Assembly (NCBI GenBank): GCA_947627005.1
Contig: CANQUJ010000004.1
Span: forward strand, 60,217 to 124,216
Source of the DNA: an uncultured Clostridia bacterium
GTDB taxonomy: Bacteria > Bacillota > Clostridia > Oscillospirales > Ruminococcaceae
DNA: 64,000 bases
Direction: 5' to 3'
Positions 1 to 8,705 of the stretch are shown piece after piece (the stretch's first letter is position 1; each line of letters begins with the position of its first letter). The position numbers and the translations under genes are program-made. Under the pieces are notes generated by a model. The model was not told the origin of the DNA. It saw only the letters and a program-made list of their open reading frames with translations, and ran no database searches.

Positions 1-212
1 TTAGATGCGAGCCCCGAGCGCGGAAATACCAGCAGCGCTACGTCCTCCTTTTCCGGGCAGACGGCGAGGCCGATGGGAAAGCTTTTGATCTCTCCGGGGT
101 CTATTGTCATCGGCTCGGGTATGCAGGCCTTAAGGTCGAGCCCGGCGCTTTGTTTGGTCGCGGCGGCGGGGATTTGCGCGCCCTCTCTTAATATTTTAAA
201 TGTCAGCTTCAT
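1..212 (-). CDS. dut: dUTP diphosphatase, truncated by window edge
   Basis: Reverse translation MKLTFKILREGAQIPAAATKQSAGLDLKACIPEPMTIDPGEIKSFPIGLAV...VFPRSGLAS; AGLDL and PRSGLA are dUTPase motifs; runs off the left edge. Confidence 0.85.
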   Translation of the reverse strand, partial: MKLTFKILREGAQIPAAATKQSAGLDLKACIPEPMTIDPGEIKSFPIGLAVCPEKEDVALLVFPRSGLAS

Positions 213-215
213 TTT

Positions 216-2273
216 TTATTCCACTCCTCTGAAGTACAGTCCGCGGGTAAAGGGCAAAGCCCCGGCCTTTTCGGCCTCGCGGTATGATTTTAAAACCTCG
301 GCGGCCTCTTCGGGGGTCTCGTCGGTAAAATAAAGGTCGCCGAAATCAAGGTTTATCCCGCCGAGCTTGTCGGCGAGCCAGATTTTCTTTGAATTTAAAA
401 GCTCGAAGACTCCCGCCTCTTTCCGGCAGATTATCGGAAATTCCGCGCCGGTGCGGTCGGTCAGCTTTTTGCGGCAGTTTTTACACCCGACCTGCGCCGA
501 GATCGGGCAGTTGCGCATGGTCATAAGCGGCAGCCTGCCGTATAAAACCGCGCCGAGCCGCCCGGGGGAGGCGATCCTTGAAGCCTGCGAAGCCCGAAGC
601 TCGGGCGATAGGAGCATAGTCTCGACCCCTTGAGAGAAATAATGCCGCGCCGCAAGCGAGTTGGTTATATTAAGCCCTATCCCGCCGACCGGCGCAAGCC
701 CGGCCTCTTTCGCGGCGGCAATCTGCCCTATTTCGGAACATTCTACCGCCTTAAAGCCGAGAGTTTTGGCGAATTTGAGGGATTCGAGCGCCTTTTTTTC
801 GTCGACCGTAAAGCAGGGCGGCGAAATAACGCAGTTTTCGGGGGAATACCCCGCCTCGAGGTATTCTTTTTCTTTCCCGAGGGGGATTATGACCGTTTCA
901 CCTTTAAGCCCCAAGAGGGAGAGCTGCGAAATATCTTCGACCCAAACCCTGAATTCGGGGTATTTTCTTATCAAAAGCATCGGGAAGTTGAAATTTAAAA
1001 CGCTTTCGTCGAAGCTTTTGGGCTTTGAAAGCTTTTCGATTCGCTTTTCGTCGAGGGCTTCTATCGCGCTCCGCCGAACGGCGTTTATCTTCGCGGCGGA
1101 GATATAAAGCCCGCTTTCGGTCTCGACTTCCACCTTTCCGGCTTCGTAGATCGTTCCGCCGAGCTTTTTAAGCCGCTCTGCGATTTCCTCCGCCGTAGTC
1201 TCGCGGGTCTGCGCCCTTTCGGGCGGATCGCCGAAAACTTCGGCCGAAATGTCGCCGTCGGTGATATAAACCGATATCGGCCCGCCGAGAGCGGCTTTGA
1301 ATTTTATGTCCGCCGAAAAGCGCTTTTCGTCTTCTTCGTAAAGCTTTCTAAGCTTCGGCAGGGCTTCGGCCGCGGCCTCGACGTCTTCCTTTCGCCTTGC
1401 GCCGAACATATCCCCTCCGAGCTTTTCGGTAAGATAGCCGTCGGTAAAGCCGCTTCGCGAAAAAGCCGCCCTAAGGGCTTCGCGGTCGAAATCGAGGCCG
1501 TCAACAGAGCATTTTACCGCGTTCGTCGCCGCGGCGACATATTCCGGCCGCTTCATTCGCCCCTCGATTTTAAGGGAATCCACCCCGGCGTCTATAAGCG
1601 CCCTTATATGCTCGCAGTAGGACATATCTTTAAGCGAGAGGGCGTAGTCGTCCTTCGGAAGGCCCTTTGCCGAAAAGGGCAGCCTGCACGCCCCGGCGCA
1701 AAGGCCGCGATTGGCGCTGCGGGTGCCTATCATCGCGCTTAGGCGGCACTGCCCCGAGACCGACATACACAGCGCGCCGTGAACGAAAACCTCAATCTCT
1801 ATCCCAAGGCCGCAAAGCTCGCCGATTTTTTTAAGCGAAAGCTCTCTCGCCAAAACCGCCCTTTTAAATCCCAGCCTTTTCGCCTCGATAACCCCGAAGG
1901 CGGTGTGTATAGTCATTTGAGTCGAGGCGTGAAGCGGCATTTCTGGGCAGGCGGCCTTCGCGGTCTCGTATACCGCCATATCCTGAATGATGATCCCGTC
2001 GACCCCGACCTCGCAGAAAAGCTTAATAAGTTCGGCGGCGGCGGGAAGTTCTTCGTCCCGCAAAAGGGTGTTTAGCGCCGAATAAACCAAAACGCCGCGC
2101 CGATGACATTCACGGACTGCGGCTTTAAGCTCGTCGTCCGAAAAATTGACGGCGTTGCGTCTTGCGGAAAAATTCCGCGCCCCAAGGTATATCGCGTCGG
2201 CCCCGCAGCGAAGCGCCGCCTCGACCGATTCCGCGCCGCCGCAGGGCGACAGTATCTCTGCTTTTTTAGTCAT
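216..2273 (-). CDS. U32 family peptidase / collagenase-like protein
   Basis: MTKKAEILSPCGGAESVEAALRCGADAIYLGA...; GALCMSVSGQCRLSAMIGTRSANRGLCAGACRLPF is the U32 signature. Start placed at MTKKAEIL. Confidence 0.9.
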   Translation of the reverse strand: MTKKAEILSPCGGAESVEAALRCGADAIYLGARNFSARRNAVNFSDDELKAAVRECHRRGVLVYSALNTLLRDEELPAAAELIKLFCEVGVDGIIIQDMAVYETAKAACPEMPLHASTQMTIHTAFGVIEAKRLGFKRAVLARELSLKKIGELCGLGIEIEVFVHGALCMSVSGQCRLSAMIGTRSANRGLCAGACRLPFSAKGLPKDDYALSLKDMSYCEHIRALIDAGVDSLKIEGRMKRPEYVAAATNAVKCSVDGLDFDREALRAAFSRSGFTDGYLTEKLGGDMFGARRKEDVEAAAEALPKLRKLYEEDEKRFSADIKFKAALGGPISVYITDGDISAEVFGDPPERAQTRETTAEEIAERLKKLGGTIYEAGKVEVETESGLYISAAKINAVRRSAIEALDEKRIEKLSKPKSFDESVLNFNFPMLLIRKYPEFRVWVEDISQLSLLGLKGETVIIPLGKEKEYLEAGYSPENCVISPPCFTVDEKKALESLKFAKTLGFKAVECSEIGQIAAAKEAGLAPVGGIGLNITNSLAARHYFSQGVETMLLSPELRASQASRIASPGRLGAVLYGRLPLMTMRNCPISAQVGCKNCRKKLTDRTGAEFPIICRKEAGVFELLNSKKIWLADKLGGINLDFGDLYFTDETPEEAAEVLKSYREAEKAGALPFTRGLYFRGVE

Positions 2274-2274
2274 T

Positions 2275-2631
2275 TTAAAATACGCTCTTTTGGTTAAGGC
2301 GGTCTTCAAGCTCTTCTATCCGCTTTTTAAGGGCGGAAATCTCTTTTCTGTGGCTTTCGGCGCCGGATTGAGCGCGGTTGGCGGCCGAAACGTATTCGCC
2401 GAGCTGAAGGCGGATATTGTCGGCGTCGGCGGCAGAGCGCCTTGCTTCGTCCATAGCGTCGAGCGCGCAAAGAATGGCAACGTCGAGCCCGCTTAAGGTC
2501 TGCGATTCGGAGAGCATGCCGTTCATCTTTTCGTCAAGCTCCTCCGCAAGATTAAGGGTATATTCGGGGCTGTTGTCGGTCCCCAGGGTGTATTCCCTTC
2601 CGATAATTTTAACCTTGACCTTGTTTTCCAT
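2275..2631 (-). CDS. zapA: Cell division protein ZapA
   Basis: MENKVKVKIIGREYTLGTDNSPEYTLNLAEELDEKMN... ZapA N-terminal domain plus C-terminal coiled coil. Confidence 0.85.
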   Translation of the reverse strand: MENKVKVKIIGREYTLGTDNSPEYTLNLAEELDEKMNGMLSESQTLSGLDVAILCALDAMDEARRSAADADNIRLQLGEYVSAANRAQSGAESHRKEISALKKRIEELEDRLNQKSVF

Positions 2632-2723
2632 GCTAAAGACCTTCCTTTCGGGCTGCCGCCGAATTTTAGTTTATATTGTCAGTATATCACGCTTTTGATA
2701 TAAGTGCAACCGTTTTTTAAGGG

Positions 2724-3677
2724 CTATTCCAAAACCGAAGCCTCTTCGACCAGCATAAAATAGGTCTGAAGCTCGTCTTTAAAGCCTTGGCTTACGGTGA
2801 AATACCCCCTTTGGTCCCATTCGCCGCCGGCGATTCGATAAGTAGCGGGGGAGGTGGAATCGTTTATAAGGTGTTCGTATGCCGAGCGGACAGAATCGAA
2901 GCTTTTTGAGGTTATATCGGTATCCGAGTTGTTGTATATAACGTTGAAAATGCTCTTGATGTTCCCCGAAACGCTGCCCGAGTTATATGTCAGCGCGGAA
3001 TTTATCAGCGCGACCGAAAGCTCGCCCAAAACCTGAACCCGCGTTTCGTTTCCGCCGTCGTAAAGGGGATAGGTTATAATCCTTCTTATGTCGTCGCCGT
3101 AAAGAGTTCTCGTCGCGGGGCCCTTTGAAAAGCTCGTGATCTCGCCGGTGTCTTCGTTTTTATAGTATAGATCCTGCGGGAAGCTGTACGCCGCAGTACC
3201 GCCGAGATAGTCCACAAGCTCGGCCCAGCCGTCGTTAGAGATCATGATGTATTTGTCGCAGACTACTCCCAAAGCGTTTTCCGCGGCGGTCTTAAGATAT
3301 GTCAGCCCGCCGGTTTCGTATAGAGAGACTATCGTCCCTTCGACGTCCCCGACCTTTGAAAGGGTATACTGCGAAAGGGGGACTATTCTTACGGTGAGCT
3401 CGTCGGGGATAACCCTTATCACCGCGAGGCCGTTTATCTTTCCGCCATCAAGCCCCGCGAAGAGAATAGTCTCTCTCGCCGAGGAAAAGTCGTCTTCGAA
3501 TATCTCGGCGGAATCCTCCGGCCGCTCGGTCTCGGCCGCCTCTCTTCTAAGCTTGGGCTGGGTCACGAAAACGTTTAAAAGAATTATCGCCGCGCCGCCG
3601 AATATGACAAGGCTGACGAGCATCGCCGCGACGTATACGATCAGAACCGGCGTTTGGTTCGGCCTTTTAACCGCCAT
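2724..3677 (-). CDS. LytR-CpsA-Psr (LCP)-like membrane protein
   Basis: N-terminal TM helix; VIRVIPDELTVRIVPLSQYT and YIMISNDGWAELVDYLGG resemble LCP domains. Confidence 0.6.
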   Translation of the reverse strand: MAVKRPNQTPVLIVYVAAMLVSLVIFGGAAIILLNVFVTQPKLRREAAETERPEDSAEIFEDDFSSARETILFAGLDGGKINGLAVIRVIPDELTVRIVPLSQYTLSKVGDVEGTIVSLYETGGLTYLKTAAENALGVVCDKYIMISNDGWAELVDYLGGTAAYSFPQDLYYKNEDTGEITSFSKGPATRTLYGDDIRRIITYPLYDGGNETRVQVLGELSVALINSALTYNSGSVSGNIKSIFNVIYNNSDTDITSKSFDSVRSAYEHLINDSTSPATYRIAGGEWDQRGYFTVSQGFKDELQTYFMLVEEASVLE

Positions 3678-3766
3678 AACAAAATTCTCCTTTCAGATAA
3701 AAGGGGTGTGTTTTAAAATAAAGTTGCGAAATACCGTTGCAATTTTTATCCGCGGGGTGTAAAATA

Positions 3767-4336
3767 TCAGTCGTAAAGGCGATATTCCTCCGCCAATCGC
3801 GAAAGGTCTATCTCTTCCACCTTTATTCCCTTTTTTCTCGCATATGCCAAGGTCTGGCCGGTGCCGCTCCGCCTGTCGCATATCGCGCCGATTATAAGGG
3901 AGGAATTGTCAACCATAAACCGGTTGCGCTCGATAAAACACTGCGGCGAATAGGCTTCTTTTAAAGCGATAAAACCGTCGCTTTTGTCTTTAAGATCGAG
4001 ATAATCGAACTCGTCGGCCCCCTTGCGGGAAAGGATCTCTTCTCGAAAGGGCGAAACGCAGATAAGCCGAAGGTTTTCGATGTCGTTCTTCGCCCTCAAA
4101 ATCTCCTGTCCCGCCCAAATGTCGGTCCCGCGCTGCATACCGCACAAAAAGGTGTCTATCCCCGCGTCCGCCGCCTCGCGGATCCTTCTTCCGAGCTCTA
4201 TCTTAAATACCTCGAGAAAAATCGCGACTTTAGTATCGAACGGGAATTTTTCGGGCCGGTGCCCGGTAAAACAGGCCGTTTTTGAAGGGTCTATATAAAT
4301 ATCCGGGGCGAAACCGCTTCGCATCGGGGGCACCAC
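3767..4336 (-). CDS. SLOG/DUF1273-like nucleotide-binding protein
   Basis: ACFTGHRPEKFPF...FLCGMQRGTDIWAGQEIL typical of YpsA/DUF1273-like SLOG proteins. Confidence 0.7.
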   Translation of the reverse strand: MVPPMRSGFAPDIYIDPSKTACFTGHRPEKFPFDTKVAIFLEVFKIELGRRIREAADAGIDTFLCGMQRGTDIWAGQEILRAKNDIENLRLICVSPFREEILSRKGADEFDYLDLKDKSDGFIALKEAYSPQCFIERNRFMVDNSSLIIGAICDRRSGTGQTLAYARKKGIKVEEIDLSRLAEEYRLYD

Positions 4337-4441
4337 GTCTTTCTTTTTTGTATATACGATATAATTATAACACGCGCCGGCGCTTTTTTCAAGAGCTGCG
4401 CGCCGCTGCGGAAAAATTTAATCTGAATTTCGGAGGTTTTC

Positions 4442-5614
4442 ATGCGAAAATTTCAAAAAGAAGCCCTTAAGCGCGCATGGGCCGAGATAAATCTTCCCCG
4501 CCTGCGCTCTAATTTTGAAAAGTGCCGCTCGCTTTTGCCGAAGGGGGTAGAGATGATGACGGTAGTCAAGGCCAACGCCTACGGCCACGGAATCGAGACC
4601 GTCATTCCCTGCCTTGAAAACGACTGCGGGGTGAACTTTTTCGCGGTCTCTAATCTCGTCGAGGCGATAGAGCTTCGCGAACTCGGCGTATCGGGGGAGA
4701 TACTCATTTTGGGCTATACCCCGCCGAAAAACGCCCCCGAGCTTATCGAATACGACATTATCCAGGCGATAACCGAGCGCCGCTATGCCGAAGAGCTTTC
4801 GCGCTGCTGCCCGGCCGGCGAAAAGGTAAGATGCCACATCGCCGTCGACACCGGAATGACGCGGATCGGCATAAGAGGCGAGCTTTCGCCCCTTTGCGAC
4901 GAAGCCGAGGCGATATATAGGCTTCCCTCGCTTTCGGTCGAGGGGCTGTTTACCCACCTTTCGGTCGCAGACAGCGACAGCGAGAGCGACAAAGCCTATA
5001 CCGCCGCGCAGATCGAAAAGCTTGTCGCCCTAAAGACGGAGCTTAACCGCAGGTTTATCATAGTCGAGCATTTACACTTCTTAAATTCCGCCGGGGCGGC
5101 CTATCACCCCGACCCGAGGGGCGACCTTGCGCGGTTCGGGATCATGCTCTTCGGGCTTAAGCCGAATTCTGCGCTTAAACTGCCGGTCGAGCTCGAGCCG
5201 GTCATGGAGCTTAAGGCGATAGTCTCGCAGGTCAAGACGGTCGAGCCCGGGGTAGACGTGAGCTACGGCAGGACCTATACCACCGACAAAAAGACCAGGA
5301 TCGCCGTGGTGACGATAGGCTACGCCGACGGATACCCGAGGCTTCTTTCAAACAAGGCAGAGGTTTTGGTCCGCGGAAAAAGGGCCCCGATAGTCGGCCG
5401 GGTCTGTATGGACCAGCTTATGATAGACGTCACCGAAGTCGGCGAAGTCTGCGAGGGCGACGTCGTCACTCTCTTCGGAAAGGACGGCGGCGAAAGCGTT
5501 TCGGCCGACGAACTTGCGGATATGATCGGAACGATCGGATACGAAATAATCTGCGGGATAAGCCCGAGAGTTCCGAGAATCGCTGTCGACTGCGATACAA
5601 GCGGTAAAATATAA
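4442..5614 (+). CDS. alr: Alanine racemase
   Basis: AWAEINLPRLRSNFEKCRSLL...MTVVKANAYGHG (PLP Lys), VSYGRTYTT, TIGYADGYPR. Confidence 0.95.
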   Translation: MRKFQKEALKRAWAEINLPRLRSNFEKCRSLLPKGVEMMTVVKANAYGHGIETVIPCLENDCGVNFFAVSNLVEAIELRELGVSGEILILGYTPPKNAPELIEYDIIQAITERRYAEELSRCCPAGEKVRCHIAVDTGMTRIGIRGELSPLCDEAEAIYRLPSLSVEGLFTHLSVADSDSESDKAYTAAQIEKLVALKTELNRRFIIVEHLHFLNSAGAAYHPDPRGDLARFGIMLFGLKPNSALKLPVELEPVMELKAIVSQVKTVEPGVDVSYGRTYTTDKKTRIAVVTIGYADGYPRLLSNKAEVLVRGKRAPIVGRVCMDQLMIDVTEVGEVCEGDVVTLFGKDGGESVSADELADMIGTIGYEIICGISPRVPRIAVDCDTSGKI

Positions 5615-5640
5615 TATAGATATTACTATAAGTATAAGAA

Positions 5641-6394
5641 ATGGGGCGAAAATACGAGACCGAGGAGAGATTTTTTCGTCGGAAGCTTCCACGTCCGCGA
5701 ATTTGACGAGCTCGACTCGACCAACGATTTTTTAAAGCGCGAGGGAGGGCGAAACCGCGAAGTCGCGGTCGCGATCAAGCAGACGGGCGGTCGGGGGCGG
5801 CTCGGCCGAAGGTTTTTCAGCCCCGAAAGCGGGCTTTATATGTCGATATACCTTAGCGAAAGCCTCGGGCCGGAGGGGATGGGGCTTATAACCCCGATGA
5901 GCGCGGTCGCGGTCGCCGAGGCGCTTGAAGACTGCGGCTCTTCCCCCGCGGGGATAAAGTGGGTCAACGACGTTTATATCGGCGAAAAAAAGGTCTGCGG
6001 GATCCTTGCGGAGAGCTCTTTCGGCGGCAGCGGCCCGGAGCGGACGATAGTCGGGATAGGGATAAACATAAAAGAGCCGGAGGGCGGCTTTCCGGAGGAG
6101 ATATCCGGGCGAGCGGGCGCGGCGTTTTTATCCCCGACCGACGAGACCCGCGACAGGCTTTTAGAGGCGGTATTAAAAAGGTTCGCGGCGCGGCTTTCGG
6201 GGCTTAAAAGCCGGGATTTCATAAAAGAATACCGCCGCCGTTCGATTCTTGACGGCAGAACGGTAACGGTTGTAGGCCCGGGGGGCGAAAGCGAAGCGAA
6301 GGTTATCGGCATAGACGGCGACTGCCGCCTTATAGTCGAGACCGCCGAGGGCGCAAAGGCGCTATATTGCGGCGAGGTTACGATAAAGATGTAA
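5641..6394 (+). CDS. birA: Biotin--[acetyl-CoA-carboxylase] ligase with an apparent frameshift in a T6 run
   Basis: BPL domain FHVREFDELDSTNDFLKREGG...KQTGGRGRLGRRFFSP...WVNDVYIGEKKVCGIL. The supplied ORF starts only at 5840, but homology begins about 5680 without a start codon in that frame; ATG at 5641 opens MGRKYETEERFF in the adjacent frame and meets it at TTTTTT (5671-5676). Confidence 0.75.
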
Positions 6395-6417
6395 AAAGCA
6401 GCCGAAAGGCTGCTTTT
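6394..6417 (+). terminator. Rho-independent terminator after birA
   Basis: AAAAGCAGCC-gaaa-GGCTGCTTTT perfect hairpin. Confidence 0.8.
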
Positions 6418-6493
6418 CAGATATCAGAAATCAGATTGTCAGAGAACAGAATTTGTTTTTGGGGCTTTCTGCGATTTCGGCCTTTCTGTCCTT

Positions 6494-7783
6494 TTAACTT
6501 CCGATTTCTGTCTTCTGTTTTCTATTTTCCGTCTTCAGTTCTTCCTCTTTTTTGCTCATTTCAAGCTTATGAAGCTCTTCGGTCGCGAAGTGAAGCTTGG
6601 TCAAAACGTTTCTCGCGGTGAGCGGGAAGACGAAATAGGTGTCTTCAAGGGTGCAAAGGTCTATCGCGTCGCCGCGGCCCTTAAAGTCGTATTCGATGTG
6701 AACCGAGCGCATCGAGGCGACCGAGCGGTTGAACTCGAAGCGGCCGTCCAAAATGTCGCCGCTCATCGTAAAGCCGTTTTCGTCGTGGACAAGCTTTACC
6801 TCTCCGAGCGTGCTGAACCCGACTTTGCCGTTTACGAGCCGCTCGAGCCTTGCGACGTCTTCAAAGCGATATCGCCCCTCTTCGACCTCTTTTCTGACGT
6901 TTTCGCGCTCCCATCTGTACCAATCCGGGACGTGGGTGAAGATATCCGGGCCGTTTTCGCGGTGAAGCCGGCAATATTCGTCCATCTCCCAAATCGCGCC
7001 GCACTCGGAGCACCAAAGCTTGGTGCCCTTTGAGTCGGTAGAAAATTCTTTCCCGCAGGCCGGGCACTGATACAGAATTTTGTGGATATTCTGGGCCCGC
7101 TGCTCGCAGGTTATGCGGATCTTATTGTCGCGGATATAGGCGAAGTCGTCGTATTCAAACGCCGACTGGATTCGGCTTTGTATCTCGTCGGCAGAGAGCT
7201 TTTCAACCTCCTGCCGGGTGACTATCTGTTTAAAAACGCCCTCGATCGGGACTTTGCGGTAGGGGTGTTTACACCACTGGGGCGAGCGGATAAAGTTCCC
7301 CTTTGTGATGAACACGCAGACCGGCACCTTGGCCTTTTTCGCAAGCTTGCCGAGGGCGCCGTCTATCTGCTCGTTTATCCCCGCGAGGGAATACCTCGCC
7401 TCGGGATAGATGGTGCAGCAGACCTTCTGGCGGGTCAGCGCGTTTAAAATGTGGCGGACTACCGTCAAGTCGGCGGTGAATTTGCGCTTATATATCCCGC
7501 CGACGCCCCTCATCAGCCATTCCTTGCCGATAAATTCTTCTATCGAGATAACCCAGCTCGTTCGATAGGGGAATATCGCCTTTATAACGAGCGGGAAATC
7601 GACGAAAGAGGCGTGGTTGCAAAGGATAAGAAACGGGGGCTTAAGCCCCTCGCAGCCGAGCTTTTCTATCTTCGCGCCGCCGGCGACTTTTGAATAAAAG
7701 CTCGTTCCGCCCCACTCGAGGGGCATCAAAAACGGCAGCGGCTTTTTGGGCTTTTTCTTGGTATCGAATTTTTCCGAAGACAT
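6494..7783 (-). CDS. PlsC-like 1-acylglycerol-3-phosphate acyltransferase with zinc-ribbon insertion
   Basis: LCNHASFVDFPLV (HX4D), IYPEARYS; YQCPACGKEF...LWCSECGAIWEMDE zinc ribbon in the C-terminal part. Confidence 0.75.
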   Translation of the reverse strand: MSSEKFDTKKKPKKPLPFLMPLEWGGTSFYSKVAGGAKIEKLGCEGLKPPFLILCNHASFVDFPLVIKAIFPYRTSWVISIEEFIGKEWLMRGVGGIYKRKFTADLTVVRHILNALTRQKVCCTIYPEARYSLAGINEQIDGALGKLAKKAKVPVCVFITKGNFIRSPQWCKHPYRKVPIEGVFKQIVTRQEVEKLSADEIQSRIQSAFEYDDFAYIRDNKIRITCEQRAQNIHKILYQCPACGKEFSTDSKGTKLWCSECGAIWEMDEYCRLHRENGPDIFTHVPDWYRWERENVRKEVEEGRYRFEDVARLERLVNGKVGFSTLGEVKLVHDENGFTMSGDILDGRFEFNRSVASMRSVHIEYDFKGRGDAIDLCTLEDTYFVFPLTARNVLTKLHFATEELHKLEMSKKEEELKTENRKQKTEIGS

Positions 7784-7820
7784 AAAGATCGACCTTCTTT
7801 CTTAAAATTTATCGCGAAAA

Positions 7821-8666
7821 TTATTTTTTATAGAACATTATCCCGAGGGTCCCGGCCCCGCAGTGGCTCGAGATGGTGCTTCCGGCGTCGGTCTCGTAAA
7901 TCTTCTCGAATCCGTAGTCTTTTACCATCTGTTTGACTTCTTCGACCGCGGCCGGCTCGGCGTAGGTGTTGACCACGAAGACGAGCGACTTGTCTATGTC
8001 GTCGCGGCCCTCAAGCCTTCCGCGAACATAGTCGGTTATCGACTTTTCGGCGCTGCCGCGATATTTCTTTCCGACTTCCATCGAACCGTCAGGCTGCAAA
8101 ACTATCTCCGGCCTAAGCTTTAAAAGGTTCGCCCCGAATGCGAGAACGCTTGAGCAGCGGCCGCCCTTTTGAAGGTATTCGAGGGTTTGCAAAACGAAGC
8201 TTACGTCGAGCTTTGAGCGCCAGATTTCGACCTCTTTGACTATTTCTTCGGCAGAAAGCCCGCTCTCTCTAAGCTCTGCCGCCTTAAGAACCAACATTCC
8301 CGAGCCGCTCGAAAGGCTTAAAGAATCTATCGGATAGACGTTTTTAAGCTCGGAAGCCGCGAGCTTTGCGTTTTGGTGGCAGGCCGAAATCGCGCTGCCG
8401 ATGTTTATATGTATAACGCTGTAACCCTGCTCTACATAAGGGCGCCATTTTTCAAGATATTCAAACTCCGAAATCGCCGAGGTCTTCGGCAAAACGCCGG
8501 TCTTTGCGACGTAGTCGTAAAGCTCTTGAACCGTAACGTCGACTCCGTCGCGGCGAAGCTCTTCTCCGAGCAAAACCCCGAGGGGAATGACGTCTACGTT
8601 ATATTTTTCGTAGAGCTCTGCGGTAAGGTCGCAGGTAGAGTCGCAGGTGATTTTGATTTTAGACAT
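7821..8666 (-). CDS. DegV family fatty-acid binding protein
   Basis: MSKIKITCDSTCDLTAELYEKYNVDVIPLGV...; VLQTLEYLQKGGRCSS. Confidence 0.92.
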   Translation of the reverse strand: MSKIKITCDSTCDLTAELYEKYNVDVIPLGVLLGEELRRDGVDVTVQELYDYVAKTGVLPKTSAISEFEYLEKWRPYVEQGYSVIHINIGSAISACHQNAKLAASELKNVYPIDSLSLSSGSGMLVLKAAELRESGLSAEEIVKEVEIWRSKLDVSFVLQTLEYLQKGGRCSSVLAFGANLLKLRPEIVLQPDGSMEVGKKYRGSAEKSITDYVRGRLEGRDDIDKSLVFVVNTYAEPAAVEEVKQMVKDYGFEKIYETDAGSTISSHCGAGTLGIMFYKK

Positions 8667-8705
8667 AATATAAGATACCTCCGTGGTAAATTGTAGCGAA
8701 AAATT

